The translations under genes were made by a program, and so were the position numbers. Positions 47,321 to 58,406 of a stretch of DNA of 64,000 nucleotides are shown here, one piece after another. Source of the stretch: Adiantum capillus-veneris (taxonomy: Eukaryota > Streptophyta > Polypodiopsida > Polypodiales > Pteridaceae); NCBI GenBank assembly GCA_014529385.2, contig CM043949.1, positions 149,461,850-149,525,849 on the forward strand, written 5' to 3'. Numbering within the stretch: position 1 is the stretch's first letter; each line of letters opens with the position of its first letter. A model generated the notes under the pieces. That model worked only from the letters and a program-made list of their open reading frames with translations, was not told the origin of the DNA and ran no database searches.

Positions 47321-48025
47321 GAGCTCGAGAATTCAAAAGAGACTGCTACACTAACAAAGTAAAACAGTTCAAAAGATGCATAAGATGGGATGCATTACAC
47401 TTGCTACATGATGCCTCAATAGACTCCCAAGTGAATGAAGCTTTTCTACAATTCCAATGTATTATGGTTGGGAGGAATCATGGGGTGGGTCTCGCTTCAT
47501 GCATTACAACACCTATATTTCCCCCAACTAGAAAACCATGTTCTTCATCGGAAAGAGGGAATTGTAGTCACCCTTAAATTCTTGAGCATATTCCCTTGTC
47601 GACGATACCCACTATTACAGACATTCGGCTTAGCTTCCATTCCCTTTGATGTGAGACAAGCCATTGGGACAATGGAGAATAGTCAAATCAACTCTCCACA
47701 CCATGCTCAGTACAAGTTTAAGAGTCTCAGTATTGCATGCTACCAGACACTCAACTTTTACTCACTCAGATTTGACTTCCTCACAGTTTGAGTCATGACT
47801 TAGAGCTACACAGTTTCCTCTCCAAGCCACAGTGTGGTCTCTTGGTTGTGACTCTCATCAACACAAAGTTGGAGTATCAAAATCCAGTTATCAACCTCAT
47901 ACACACACACACACACATATATATAGAGAGAGAGAGAGAAAGAGAGAAAGAGAGACAGAGAGAGAGAGAGAGAGATGTAGATAGCTCCCCAAAAAGGTAT
48001 GATGATACAAACATATTCTAGTAAG
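47321..48025. other. stretch without a gene; microsatellite at right
   Basis: 47435-47791 is an open frame of 118 codons that I cannot assign to any family; its composition is unremarkable. 47901-47975 is a compound (AC)n(AT)n(AG)n tract. Confidence 0.4.
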
Positions 48026-48190
48026 AAGCAATTCAATTTGGAAGATTATCTCGCTATTTTAGAGTTTACTTATAATAGTGCAAAGCATGTTACTTCTCAA
48101 TTGAATCCCTTCATGCTTAGATATGGTTTTTAGCCTATCAAAGTTTCTTGTTGAAACAATTGGCTCAACAGACACCTCAACAATTAACAA
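48026..48190 (+). pseudogene. Ty3 integrase fragment
   Basis: The plus frame from 48026 reads QFNLEDYLAILEFTYNSAKH followed by QLNPFMLRYGF and a stop at 48131. This is the conserved stretch after the DDE core of Ty3 integrases ('W..yL...EfaYNsa.H.St...PF...YG..P'). Nothing else of the element is recognisable around it, so it is an isolated relic. Confidence 0.65.
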
Positions 48191-49748
48191 ATGGCAACTT
48201 GAATGCTCTAAATTGATAACATATAAATAGTATGGAATTTGATTATAAAATTAATACATTAGTAGCACAATTAGCACTTTTAAGCTGAGATTTGTACTTA
48301 AATTTTACTCCTACTATCCTCCTTTAAGCTTCTTGATGCTTATCCACTTGAAGCCTCCTTAATGCCCCTGCTGATCGGCTCTTAGCATTTCCTTTGCATG
48401 TCAAAATCTCCCTTGAAGGAGCAAGAGTGCCCCCTGCTTATCCCCTTGAAGCCAATTATGAGGGAGATATGGGACAACGTAGATTTTTTTGAAGCCTACA
48501 ATGCAAGGATGTGTGAGAGATATGAGAGGGATAAGGTTTAGGCTTACGAAGGTGAGAGAGAGAGAGATCTCAAAATCTTATGGTAGCTTAGTATTTGAAC
48601 GAGGGTGAGAGATTTAGAGCTTGGATAGTGGAGGAATCAGGAGCTATGAAAGCTTAGGATATGAGAGGTCTATGGATATTAGGCTCCTTGAAATGAGTGG
48701 GAGAAGATAACAAAGCATGAAGGCTATGGAAGCTTGATTATAAGGGTGGTAAGGAAAGAACTTCAATATCAAAAAGAGAGAAATAGGTATGAATAATGTG
48801 AGACATCGAGAGACCTTAGAGTTGTTTAAAGTTGAGAGAATGATATCACATCTTGATGATCGTGGCTATGGTCGCTTGAATATCATAACTATGGTAGCTT
48901 CCCCCTTGGTATCCATTCCTTTGTTTGGTTGATGGCTCCCAGCTTCTTTCGTGCGGCAACCCACATTGTAGACATGGCAACTTCTTGCCTTGCACACTTC
49001 CCTTGTGGATTCTCATATCGATCTCCTAGCCTTGATCACAAGGTGATGATGTCGGTTGTCCTCTTGAAGCCGATGATGAAAAATCTAAACACTCTCCTAC
49101 GAAGGCGTACAAAGTAAGAGTTGCATCCCTCTGCAGCGCATAGAGCACAACTGCCTTTGCACTTCAAGCGCTAAAAAAATTGAAAAGCAAAGAAAACTTT
49201 GAAGCACATACAACAAGACGAGGCTTCATTTAATGAGGTCATTGCATTGTATGCACCACATGCGTCGAGTGGGAAGCTGCCCCCTTAGAAGAAAACTTCG
49301 TGTTGTGAGACAAGAACAATTCATGTAATCACCAACATAAAATGATGTCAGAACTCTGATTAAGAGCTATAAATGAGAAGAGGAATAAGCAAACAGATGC
49401 ACAACATGAGAGGCAGTGTTTGAGAAAAATTATTTTCCAAACATACAAAATTCCTTTTCTTGGATTTGCAAAGAGAAGATTTTAGAAAATCAAGTTAATT
49501 TTTTGGGATTTCACCCTATTTTTCTCTATTTTCGAGCGCAATTTTTCCCTTTTCCCTTGGTCTCAACCAACATTTTTGAAATTGAAAACGGCACGATATT
49601 AAGCTGAGACACATTTTTCCCGAACATTGATGAGAGGAAAAGAACCCCCCTGATATAAGTTGTCATTTTTACTCAGATGATGCATTCCCACCCCTTCCTT
49701 CCATGCTCCTCCCAACCCTATTTTTAGCTACTCTTTGTGGCTCCTTTT
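48191..49748. other. stretch without a recognisable gene
   Basis: Short ORFs only. 48350-48480 repeats CTTATCCNCTTGAAGCC twice. No conserved domain or element edge. Confidence 0.45.
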
Positions 49749-49911
49749 TGTTGAAGCGGAGGGAGAGAGTGTAGGTAGACGAGAAGAGAGAGAGAGACGA
49801 CACCATCGTATGCAATCCCCAAAGTGTGTATACTCTACACACTAAGTGTACATATATAGTGGGGAATCCTAGTTATATATACCATAGGGGCTGGTATACA
49901 TAGCTCCAACA
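49749..49911 (-). repeat. copia-type LTR, about 163 bp
   Basis: Plus-strand ends are TGTTGAAG...CTCCAACA. On the minus strand a purine run GAGTGGGGG sits immediately before TGTTGGAGC, as a polypurine tract before a 3' LTR should. It belongs with the LTRs at 51353-51512 and 58030-58172, all in the same orientation, and is most similar to 62690-62813. Confidence 0.65.
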
Positions 49912-51352
49912 CCCCCACTCAAATAGGAGTCCCTAACTGTGGATGAAAAAACCCCTGGGGGTACTGTAAGAGAAAAACCCACAACACCATATACATGCTC
50001 TGTTATATTAACAATTATCAATGTTTACAAAGTTCATTTTCTAGGAGCTACATCACTCCATAATATACAATGTGTGCTTTCAAGCATCTTTGAAAGTTTA
50101 ATAGACCTATGTATACAATTGATGCAGATTCCTCAAGATCTTCGAGCAAGCTTTAATATCTTTGAGCCCTTGTACACACTGCTTGGCGTGATGTTAAGCC
50201 TGTAAACACATCAACGCAAGAAACATATCGTACGTGCAGAGGGTTAAAAATAACCACATCATGTGCATACGACATAGAAACAAACATAATATCAATGTAA
50301 TCACATATGCACACATATATACAAAGCCTTCATGTAATAAACATATTGGGGCCCCAAGATCTCAATTAATAGCAATCATCACCATGGCTTTACGTACCAT
50401 GGCACAATCATCATCATGGATTTATGTACCATGGCATTAGAGACAGTCATCATCACGGCTATATGTACCATGGCATTAGAGACGCTTAGAAAAACTTTGA
50501 AATGGGAGTAATCATCATGGATTTACGTATCATGACATCAAAGATGCTTTCTTCAAATAAATGAAAATGTAAAATAGTAATTGCCATCATGGCTTTACGT
50601 ACCATGGCATCATAAACGCTAGGTTTGTGTGAAATTTGCAAAACCTCAAAACAATGAATAGTCAGTAGATGGCTTGGTAAATCTTGTCATCTCTACATGG
50701 ATGATTCACATGAAGGTTCAAAAAATCAAAGCAAATAGCTCCAACACTTTCAACAAATGAAAGAAAATCAATCATCATCATGGATTTACATAACATGGAA
50801 TCAAAGACGCTTTTAGAAAAAGACTTTAAAATAGTAATCATTCTACCATTTGTTGGACATCTTCGAGCACTACCACAATATCAATTACAGACATATGACT
50901 CCATGAAAGAATCCACTCATACAGTCATTTACAATTGGCCCTTTCCCGTAGGCAGTGAAAACTTGAAATTCTCCTGGTTTTGAGGTCAAAATTGAATCTT
51001 TTGCACTAAAAATTGTGTAAAAGGCCCGACATTACTTTTATAAGTATGTATAAGTGGTGACGTCCATAATAAAATAGAATACATTGCTTGTTGGTCAATA
51101 ATAAAATCACTTGATGTATTGCTTCAAGGGAAGCGCCCAGTGATGATATCAATTTTGTGGTGAAGGCAGGTCTTTGTTTCATGCCTGGGCAAAGCTCGCA
51201 GCTTTTTGCAAACCGCCTCGCTATTGGATGCTATAATATTCATAGAATTTAAATGCTCATGGTAACTTTCGATACGTACCATAAATATCGCAACAACATA
51301 TATTTATGAAAGTAGCAAGCACGACAAAAGTAGCAGCACCATATTTATGCAG
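49912..51352 (-). mobile_element. 3' region of a copia-type element with internal repeats
   Basis: Starts with the block GTCCCTAACTGTGGATGAAAAAACCC, shared with 51524-51550 and 58178-58200. Then AGGAGCTACATCACTCC and ATATCTTTGAGCCC match 51632-51765 in order. No protein motif. Between 50380 and 50820 there are about six copies of a CATCATGG...TACGTACCATGGCAT repeat. It looks like the untranslated 3' part of a minus-strand element whose coding part is lost. Confidence 0.5.
50380..50820. repeat. CATCATGGCTTTACGTACCA repeat family, first cluster
   Basis: Copies near 50383, 50415, 50452, 50513, 50586 and 50777 read CATCATGG(C/A)TTTA(C/T)GTACCATGGCAT(C/T)A, often followed by GAGACGCT. More copies occur near 52066, 52156, 62205 and 62278. 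The Ty3 element at 52185 inserted into one of them. Confidence 0.8.
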
Positions 51353-51512
51353 TGTTGACAAGGGAGGAAGACTGCAACAAGAGAAGAGGAGAGGGAGAGA
51401 GAACTCCATAATTGCAAACCCCAAAAGTGTGTCTACTGATCACACAAGTTGTGTTTATATAGAGGGGACCATGGTGCTATATATAGAGAAACTATATATA
51501 GCTCAACACCCC
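51353..51512 (-). repeat. copia-type LTR, about 160 bp
   Basis: Plus-strand ends TGTTGACAAGG...GCTCAACA; on the minus strand TTTAGTGGGGG precedes TGTTGAGC. The interior carries TATATATAG boxes and a TGTGTCTACTGATCACACA inverted motif like the other copies. Confidence 0.6.
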
Positions 51513-52184
51513 CACTAAAATGAAGGTCCCTAACTGTGGATGAAAAAACCCTTGGGGGCTCAAGGGAAAAACCCACAGCCTATATATACCCACCATTTTA
51601 TTAAAATATTTTAAATATACATTTACAATTCAAAGGAGCTACATCACTCCTGTTTTACAATGTGCCCTTTCAAGGGTCTTTAAAAACCCTATATATACAA
51701 TTGAATTGATGCAAAATATTCAATATCTTTGAACATCTTCAATATGTTTGAGCCATTTCAATATCTTTGAGCCCATGTACACATTGCTTGACGTGCCTTT
51801 TATCCTGTAAACAACATAGACTCAAGAAACACATCGAGGAGTAAATGTTAGAAATAAACACATCACATTATCCTTGGAGATGGTTCCCGACACCGCTCTG
51901 AAGACGACATAGAAACAAACATAATGCCGATGCAATCACATGTGTAGATGACATAAAAACAAATGTAGCATCAATGTAATCATATGTGCACAAATATATA
52001 CAAAGACTGCAAGTAATAAATACATTGGGGTCCCCCATTATCTCAATTAAAAACTATCATCATCATGGCTTTACGTACCATGGCATCATGGTGTTCACCA
52101 TGGCATTAAGACACTTAGAAAAATAAAAATAAAAAATTGAAATAGCAATCATCATGGCTTTATGTACCATAGCATCAGAGACGC
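51513..52184 (-). mobile_element. second copia-type 3' region, interrupted by the Ty3 insertion
   Basis: Collinear with 49912-50390 (GTCCCTAACTGTGG, GGAGCTACATCACTCC, TTTGAGCCCATGTACACA), then CATCATGG repeats. The sequence continues after the Ty3 element at 62168, where CTTTCAACAAATAAAAACTTTGAAATA and further repeats follow. Confidence 0.55.
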
Positions 52185-53323
52185 TGTGAGCGGGATGAAA
52201 ACACACACAGCGCCTCTATAACGACGCGACGCACTCTTGGGAAGATACACACACACACACACTATGGGGCACCACTCGGCTTAGGCAACACACCTGGCCG
52301 AGACAGGGAACACACCTCTGGAGTGAGAGGAGAGAGACTATCCACTTGCCCACTCCACACAGACACACACACACACCCCCAAAAAACTCAGCTCAAAAGA
52401 GGATAATTTCTGATGTTTAGATACAATTGAGCTTGGGCCAACACCAATGGGGCAAATAGCTCACACAATAAGGGTAAAACAAGCTAGATACAATCACAAA
52501 CTAGAGCAGAAACTTCGCTCATAGGAGAAACTTACACAGCAAAAACAGCAGAAAAAGAGTGAGAAATTTGGCAAAATGGACAGCGCCATCGCGTCCGGAA
52601 CGGCCCAAAACCCCAGTCTACAATGTCAAAGTGCTCAAATCCGACCTCGGATGAGCAGTTTACGGCCAAAACAGGCTCCAAAAACCCCAAAAACACACCT
52701 GCGGCTGTTCCTCCTCTCTTCTCCACGTTTTTTCTGATATTCTCTCTATTTTCTCAGTTCCCACACTTAGCTTTATTATTTGGGCACCCTTGGCCTTTTA
52801 GATGACCTCAAACGGACCCCGAATAGGCCAAAAACTGACCTCGTAGTGCATAATTGTCACCTTTTTGCATCATCCGCACACCTGGCACTCATTTCTTTTC
52901 AATAATGCGTCTCACAACCACGTGAAGTGACCCCAAAAAGTGGTCCTAATGATGACCTTTCTGCATAACTCTCACAAGAAAACACCCACGTTGTGTCCGT
53001 CCTCATCCGCGTGCAAATATTGACCCCGTTCGCCCTCCTGACGCCACTAGATGCCATCTGACGCACCTGCTTACCTCATGTCGTCGGCCTACGGATAGCT
53101 TCCTCAAGAAGTTTTACGCACTATAAACTCCTCATTATTGTAGAAAAAACATAATGGTACTGGTGATAGTGAAAATCGATGCACTATGTACATGCTGTCC
53201 TACCTGTACACATGTGGGCTCCACGTAACCACCTCGCTCTGGAAAATGGGAAATTCTTTATTTGATGCACCATGCATGTGTATGTACATATGCGCAATCC
53301 CTTGCTCCAAAAAACTCCTGACA
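52185..53323 (-). repeat. 3' LTR of the minus-strand Ty3 element
   Basis: 1139 bp, strongly similar to 61021-62167 along its whole length, including an (AC)n tract near 52245 and a second near 52362. Confidence 0.93.
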
Positions 53324-53341
53324 TAATTTGCCCCTCCCCTA
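53324..53341 (-). promoter_or_regulatory. polypurine tract of the minus-strand Ty3 element
   Basis: The minus strand reads TAGGGGAGGGGCAAATTA immediately before the LTR start TGTCAGGAG. Confidence 0.88.
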
Positions 53342-53351
53342 GCCTGCTAGA

Positions 53352-54617
53352 TCATTCATGATCAGCAGCAGCAAAGAGAGATATGAGACTTGCCGCATCA
53401 CAGGTTTCCTCATCCCTAACCAACACTGCTTTATCCACAGACAGCTCATCTTTCTCCACCATCATCAATCTAGCATGATAAAATTTAAGACGCAGTCCAT
53501 TTACCCTTGACTTATGCAGAACACCATCCAGGTTAGCCAGCTGATATGTGCCATTCGGAAAACACTCCACTACCTTGAAAGGGACTTCCCACTTAATTTG
53601 AAACTTCTTTTGGAAGGTGTTGTCCAGCTTACTGTTGTAGCGCAAAACCAAGTCATGTTTCTTGATACCCTTACTTTTGAACTTTTGATTTATCTTTGCC
53701 AAAGCCTTATCCTGCATCTGCCCATAATGCTCCAATGCGCTCATCCTATCCAATTGGACCTCTTGTAACTGCAAAAGCCTCTCTTCGAATGCATCACTAG
53801 GTGGCCCAAGCAACTTCTCTAACATCTTGAACGCAGGCAACTCTACCTCCACAGGCAATAGTGCCTCCTTTCCATACACCAAATGAAATGGAGTAAACCA
53901 TGTACCTGTCTTCATCGAAGTACGGTAAGCCCATAATGCACTAGGAAATTCCAAATCCCAATTCTTTCCTTGGTGCTCTGTCACTTTAGAAAGAATTTGT
54001 ACCAACTCACCATTGAATCCTTCATTTAAGCCATTACACTGCGGGTAATGAGGAGTGGTATGCTGGTGCCTAATCTTCATCTTTGTGCATAAGAAGTCTA
54101 GCAGTTTAGCTCTAAATCCTGGCCCCTTATCTGAAAGTAGCTCTAATGGCACCCCAAACTTGCAACATATTTCATCATACACAAATTTTGCCACATCCTT
54201 TGCAGGGATCTGTTTTACTGCTATAGCCTCTGCCCATCTAGAGAGATAGTCCACTGCCGTCAAGATATAGCTTTTGCCCCTGCTTGTGATAGGTAATGGG
54301 CCTATTGCACCAATCCCCCACTTTTCAAACACATCAAACACCATAATGGTTTTTCGTAGCTCTCGCTTCAACACTCTCTTCCCAAATGCTTGACACCTAT
54401 TGCAAGACCTACACCAATGGTGGACATCCTTGTGCAAACTAGGCCATACATACCCCTCTTGCAAAATCTTATGCAAGGTGATCTTTAGAGCAAAATGGCC
54501 ACCACATGCGTCTTCATGATTCTCTTCCAACACTCTGTAAAGCTCCTCCCGCCAAGGTACACGTCTCAACACGAGATCAGCCCCTTTCATGTATAAGACA
54601 TCACCAATCAATTTGTA
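53352..54617 (-). pseudogene. Ty3 integrase, minus-strand element
   Basis: 420 codons, open apart from the stop (54618-54620) that separates it from the RNase H. Zinc part: HEDACGGHFALKITLHKIL then WCRSCNRCQAFGK. Core: KWGIGAIGPLP has Gly where the first catalytic Asp is usual (WGxDxIGP); LLSDKGPGFRAKLL gives the second Asp; HYPQCNGLNEGFNGEL gives the Glu. SALWAYRTSMKT and PFHLVYGKEALLPVE follow. The C-terminal part has KKHDLVLRYNSKLDNTFQKKF, KWEVPFKVVECFPNGTYQLANLDG and VNGLRLKFYH, the usual end of Tat-type integrases; no chromodomain. Ends 11 bp before the polypurine tract. The missing Asp makes it inactive even though it is long and open. Confidence 0.93.
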
Positions 54618-54620
54618 CCT

Positions 54621-55160
54621 CTATGCTATTCGCACAAAGCCATACTTCTTAGACTTCTGAATCTCCTTTGGAATGATTCCTGCTAGCAAAAACTCCTCTT
54701 CTTGAGCCAAAATTTCCCGGCCATGATAAAGAGGTAAAGTGGTCCTCAACAAAAATAGCTCCCCAATCATGCCTTGAGTTGCCTCATGTGCCTCTCCATT
54801 TAGAGCACGTTCAATGTGTCTGATGATCCATGCTTTGAACTTTTTTAACAGGCCTTTAATTCTGAAGCACATTTCCTTCAATGAGGTGTTCTTGCTCTTC
54901 CACACACCCAGCACTTGCTTCACCACTAACAAGGCATCACCTTTTATGCTCAACCTTCGAACCCCATGCTTCAAACAAATGTGTAATCTGGCTTCCAAAG
55001 TAGCATATTCAGCCTCATTGTTACTATGAGCATCCAATTTGAACCCTCTCTTGCATACTAGCTTCCCCTCTGGATCATAAAGTGATATACCCCCTGAAGC
55101 TGCATCGTGGCTCTTTCTGTATGAACCATCAAAGAACAACACATGTGCATTGCTGATCTA
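54621..55160 (-). pseudogene. second, archaeal-type RNase H (aRNH)
   Basis: Reads HVLFFDGSYRKSHDAASGGI, LDAHSNNEAEYATLEARLHI, RLSIKGDALLVVKQVLGVW and ERALNGEAHEATQGMIGE. The spacing D...(N-N-E-AEY)...G-D-xLvv matches the extra RNase H placed between RNase H1 and integrase in Tat-lineage Ty3 elements. Three acidic positions are present; the last usually reads AD and here reads AH. A stop just upstream (55158, VP*ISN) and one at 54618 interrupt the polyprotein. It would remove RNA from the RNA-DNA hybrid, replacing the degenerate first RNase H. Confidence 0.85.
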
Positions 55161-55279
55161 TGGCACTTCTTCCACTACCTTTCTCACCACCTCTTCCTTA
55201 ACAATAAGGGGATTCTCCTTGTAGGTCAACAAATCAGCTAGGGTAGCCCTTGTACTATCTTCCACTAGAAAAGAGAACT

Positions 55280-56591
55280 CAAATTATTGCAGCTCAATTA
55301 CCCATTTCTTGACCACATTTGACATGTTAGTGCCATTAATTAACTGTGGCAAAAAGGCATAACTCGTCAAGAAAACAAAAGGTCGTGGTAGCAAGTAATG
55401 ACGAAATAGTCGACAAGAAAATATTACACTAGCCATCACTAGGTCTACTTCCGAGAACTTTCTCTCCGCTACCAACTTCACTCGGCTTGCACAATACACT
55501 GGCCTCATATAATGGCTGTCCTTCCCCTTTTGCAATAGCATGGCTGCAATGGCATCATCCCCTACTGATGGATTTACATAAAACACTTTCTCCCAATCAG
55601 GAGCCTGCATGGCTGACAACCCCCCTAACACCTCTTTCACTTCTTGAAACACTTCTTCACACTTGTCATCCCATTGCAATGGATCATGATTTGCCACTTG
55701 TTGTAATGGATAAAGAAGCTGTGAAGACAATGGAATAAACCGTGCCATGTACTTCACTTTGTGTATAAAAGTTGCCAATTGCTTCGTACTCGTAGGTGAT
55801 GGAAGAAGAATAATAGACTTAACCTTATCTGGATCAGCCTCAATGCCATTTTCTGACACCATATGGCCCAATAACTTCACCCTTGGCTGTGCTAGATGAC
55901 ATTTCTTTGGATTTAGTTGTCCTCCACATTAATCATATCGACCCAATACCATCTGCAGCTTCTCATGGTGTTCAGCCCTACTGCTGTAGACACAGAAGTC
56001 ATCCATGAAAGCTTTAACACAACTACCAATTAATGGTTCCAGCACCCAATTTGCTCTCTCTTGATAGAAGGAAGGTCCATTTGACAACCCAAATGGCAAT
56101 ACTGTGTAGCAATAGCAGCCCCGTGTCGTAATAAAAGTGGTCTTTGTGCGGTCTTTAAGAGCAATCTTCAATTGAAAATAGCCTGAAAAACCATCACACA
56201 CACTATACCTCTCATAACCTGCCACTGAATCCAAGATCTGATCAATGAATGGAAGAGGATATGGGTTCTTCTTAGTGGCTGAGTTTAAGGGCTTAAAATC
56301 TACACAAATCCTCCACTTCCCATCCTTCTTTGGACTGACTACAACTGGACTCACCCATTCTGTGGTCTCCACAGGGACTATGAACCCCGCCTTCAACAAC
56401 TTGTCCACCTCTTCTCGCAAGGCTTCCATTTTCTCTTGATCCATCCTTCTTAGCCTTTGCCGCACTGGCTTAGCACCTTCTTTCAACTCTATAAGCATCT
56501 CTTCACCCTTGAACCCTCTGATCTCTTCATATGAAGTAATGAACAAATCAGGAAAACTAGCCAGCATATGCAAATATATATCCTTCTCCAT
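55280..56591 (-). pseudogene. Ty3 RT with degenerate first RNase H
   Basis: RT: REEVDKLLKAGFIVPVETTEW, WRICVDFKPLNSATKKNPYPL, YSVCDGFSGYFQLKIAL with the first Asp, and VKAFMDDFCVYSSR with the Asp pair (about 56015-55975). A stop at 55929 (RYD*CGG) splits it from the connection part (KLLGHMVSENGIEADPDKV). The RNase H1 that follows has lost its usual acidic signature: FYVNPSVGDDAIAAMLLQ instead of a D-A-S start, KFSEVDLVMASVIFSCRLFRHY, and FLTSYAFLPQL where TDH is usual. Degeneration of this domain alongside a second RNase H is the known pattern of Tat elements. The frame is the same as that of integrase and protease. Confidence 0.92.
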
Positions 56592-56594
56592 AGC

Positions 56595-57302
56595 TCAGAG
56601 GTCTCCACTGATCATTTGTGTCATCAATTACTGCTTCTTTGACAACTCAACCTTGGTTTGCATCAGCCCTTCATTCACTTCATAAGGCCCTTCACTTTCA
56701 TCTTCAACATCATTCACAAATGCAACTAAACCAAACTCCTGGATTTCTTTGTCCATCAAAAGAAATGCAACATCAGCATCCTCATCACTGTTGGTAGTGC
56801 TATCACTGTCCTCATCTGTCACCGTGGAAGAGTCTTCATCACTAGACTCATCCTCATCTTCATAAAGCTCCTCTAATCGTTTCCTTGTGTACATATTATA
56901 AAGCTTCTTGGTACCTGTCTTTCCATAGAGGCTAATCGTACCATGTCGCCAATCTTGAATAGCTCCCATTGCACGTAACCATGGTCTGCCCAGTATAATA
57001 GGATATGCTCCCAACCCTGCTGGCATCACATGAAAATCAACCACTGCCTTTGCATCATATGCCTCCACTTCTAAGCTCTTTACAACACCCAAGCATTTTA
57101 CTTTTTGATGGTTTGCCAATCTGATCTGAAAACCTGACACCCCAGCCACAGTGAGACCCATCTTCTCAACGCATGAGTGTGTTATGACGCATATTTGGGC
57201 TCCACCATCCACATAACCTTGTCCCAAATTTTTCCTTTTATGCCACACATCTACTATTGGACAAATGTCTGGTATCTCATCCATTGCCAACACCTTTACT
57301 CA
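56595..57302 (-). pseudogene. Ty3 aspartic protease region
   Basis: In the same frame as RT. GQGYVDGGAQICVITHSCVEK contains the protease active site as DGG (usually D-S/T-G), followed by LGVVKSLEVEAY and YPIILGRPWLRAMGAIQDW, the flap and C-terminal consensus of Ty3 proteases. It ends with an acidic linker (DEDESSDEDSSTVTDEDSDS) before RT. Stops at 57300 (S*VKV), 56628 (KKQ*) and about 56595 (DL*AME) are consistent with CGA or CAA changed to a stop. Confidence 0.88.
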
Positions 57303-58029
57303 ACTTCTCTCTGGCTCTTTCTCCATTGGCTTAACCATCCTCTTCCACTGTCGCTTTAGCTTAGGCACCATCTCTATAAGCTGCTCAAAAGTAACATCTG
57401 CCTTCCTGCTCGTCAGATCCTCCTTCAAGTCATAGCTTAATTGCCCATCCCCTAGTGGAAAATCTGAAACATGAAACTTTCAACAAGCTCTCCTTTTCCT
57501 CTTGGCGTTGACATCCTCGCCTTCATGGCTCTTTCCTTTCTTCTTACTAGGACCTGGGGCACTTCTTCCTTCCTTATCCTCTGTGATCCTCTTCCCAATA
57601 GGCATCACTAATGTATTCTCTAGCTTTGATGCCTTCTCCAAGGTGACTACACTTAGCACTTTTGTCTTTCCCTTTTCCTCCTGGGTCAGTCCACTGGTTC
57701 CTTCGTCTCCCTTAATGTCGATGCCATAATCATTTGACCTAGTTAGCACCTGTCTTGGCAATGGATACATGTCTCCCACCATCCTTGGTGGCTTATCACA
57801 TTGTGGGCTGATGTGACCCAACTCTCCACAATTATAACATGTGGGCGTCTGCCTCCAAAACCTACCATTGCTTTGTCCAACACCATTCCTAGGTCTTTCT
57901 TCACCTCTTGGCTGATTTGCAAACCTCCCTCGACCTCGATTATTTCCCACTTGACCTAGCATGTTTAGGCTGAGATTCTTCATCAAATCTACCATTTTCC
58001 TTATGTCTTGCCTTAGCCCATCATCTTAC
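57303..58029 (-). pseudogene. Ty3 gag C-terminal part with one zinc knuckle
   Basis: Begins MVDLMKNLSLNMLGQ near 57995, continues with an Arg/Gly-rich stretch and the CCHC knuckle CYNCGELGHISPQC (about 57840-57800), then KPPRMVGDMYPLPRQVLT and a Lys-rich end with RKRRAC and a stop at 57480. The frame continues through FEQLIEMVPKLKRQW to the protease. The capsid part that should lie upstream is missing: the sequence meets the copia LTR at 58030. Confidence 0.85.
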
Positions 58030-58172
58030 TGTTGAGATGTAGAGAGAAAGAGAGAGAGACGAGACAAGAGACACACCATATACGCTCCCAAAGACTGATT
58101 CATATTGAGGACAAGATACAAATATATAGGTGAGACCAAGTTGAGTAGAGTGAGCCATATATAGCTCCAACA
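58030..58172 (-). repeat. 3' LTR of the copia fragment, 143 bp
   Basis: Plus-strand ends TGTTGAGATG...GCTCCAACA; followed on the right by the GATGAAAAAACCCTTGGGG block shared with the other copia-type 3' regions. Its left edge is the junction with Ty3 gag. Confidence 0.75.
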
Positions 58173-58406
58173 AAGGTCTCTAGCTTTGGATGAAAAAACC
58201 CTTGGGGAGTTCAAGGGAAAAACCCAAGCCCCTATACAATGTGAAAATATGAACCAGCGATGATGATGTGAAAGTGAATTGTGCATCTATGTACAAATAT
58301 TCAAGTGACTTAGAGATCACAATGTGCAAATGTGGAGTGTGCATAGTGCATGGTACCTAAAAGATTACAATGTCATATGTACAAAGCTATTACAATAGCA
58401 AAGAAG

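Noticed and set aside
47435-47791. 118-codon ORF as a possible host gene
   Set aside because: No family motif and no surrounding gene structure; plausible by chance in this much sequence.
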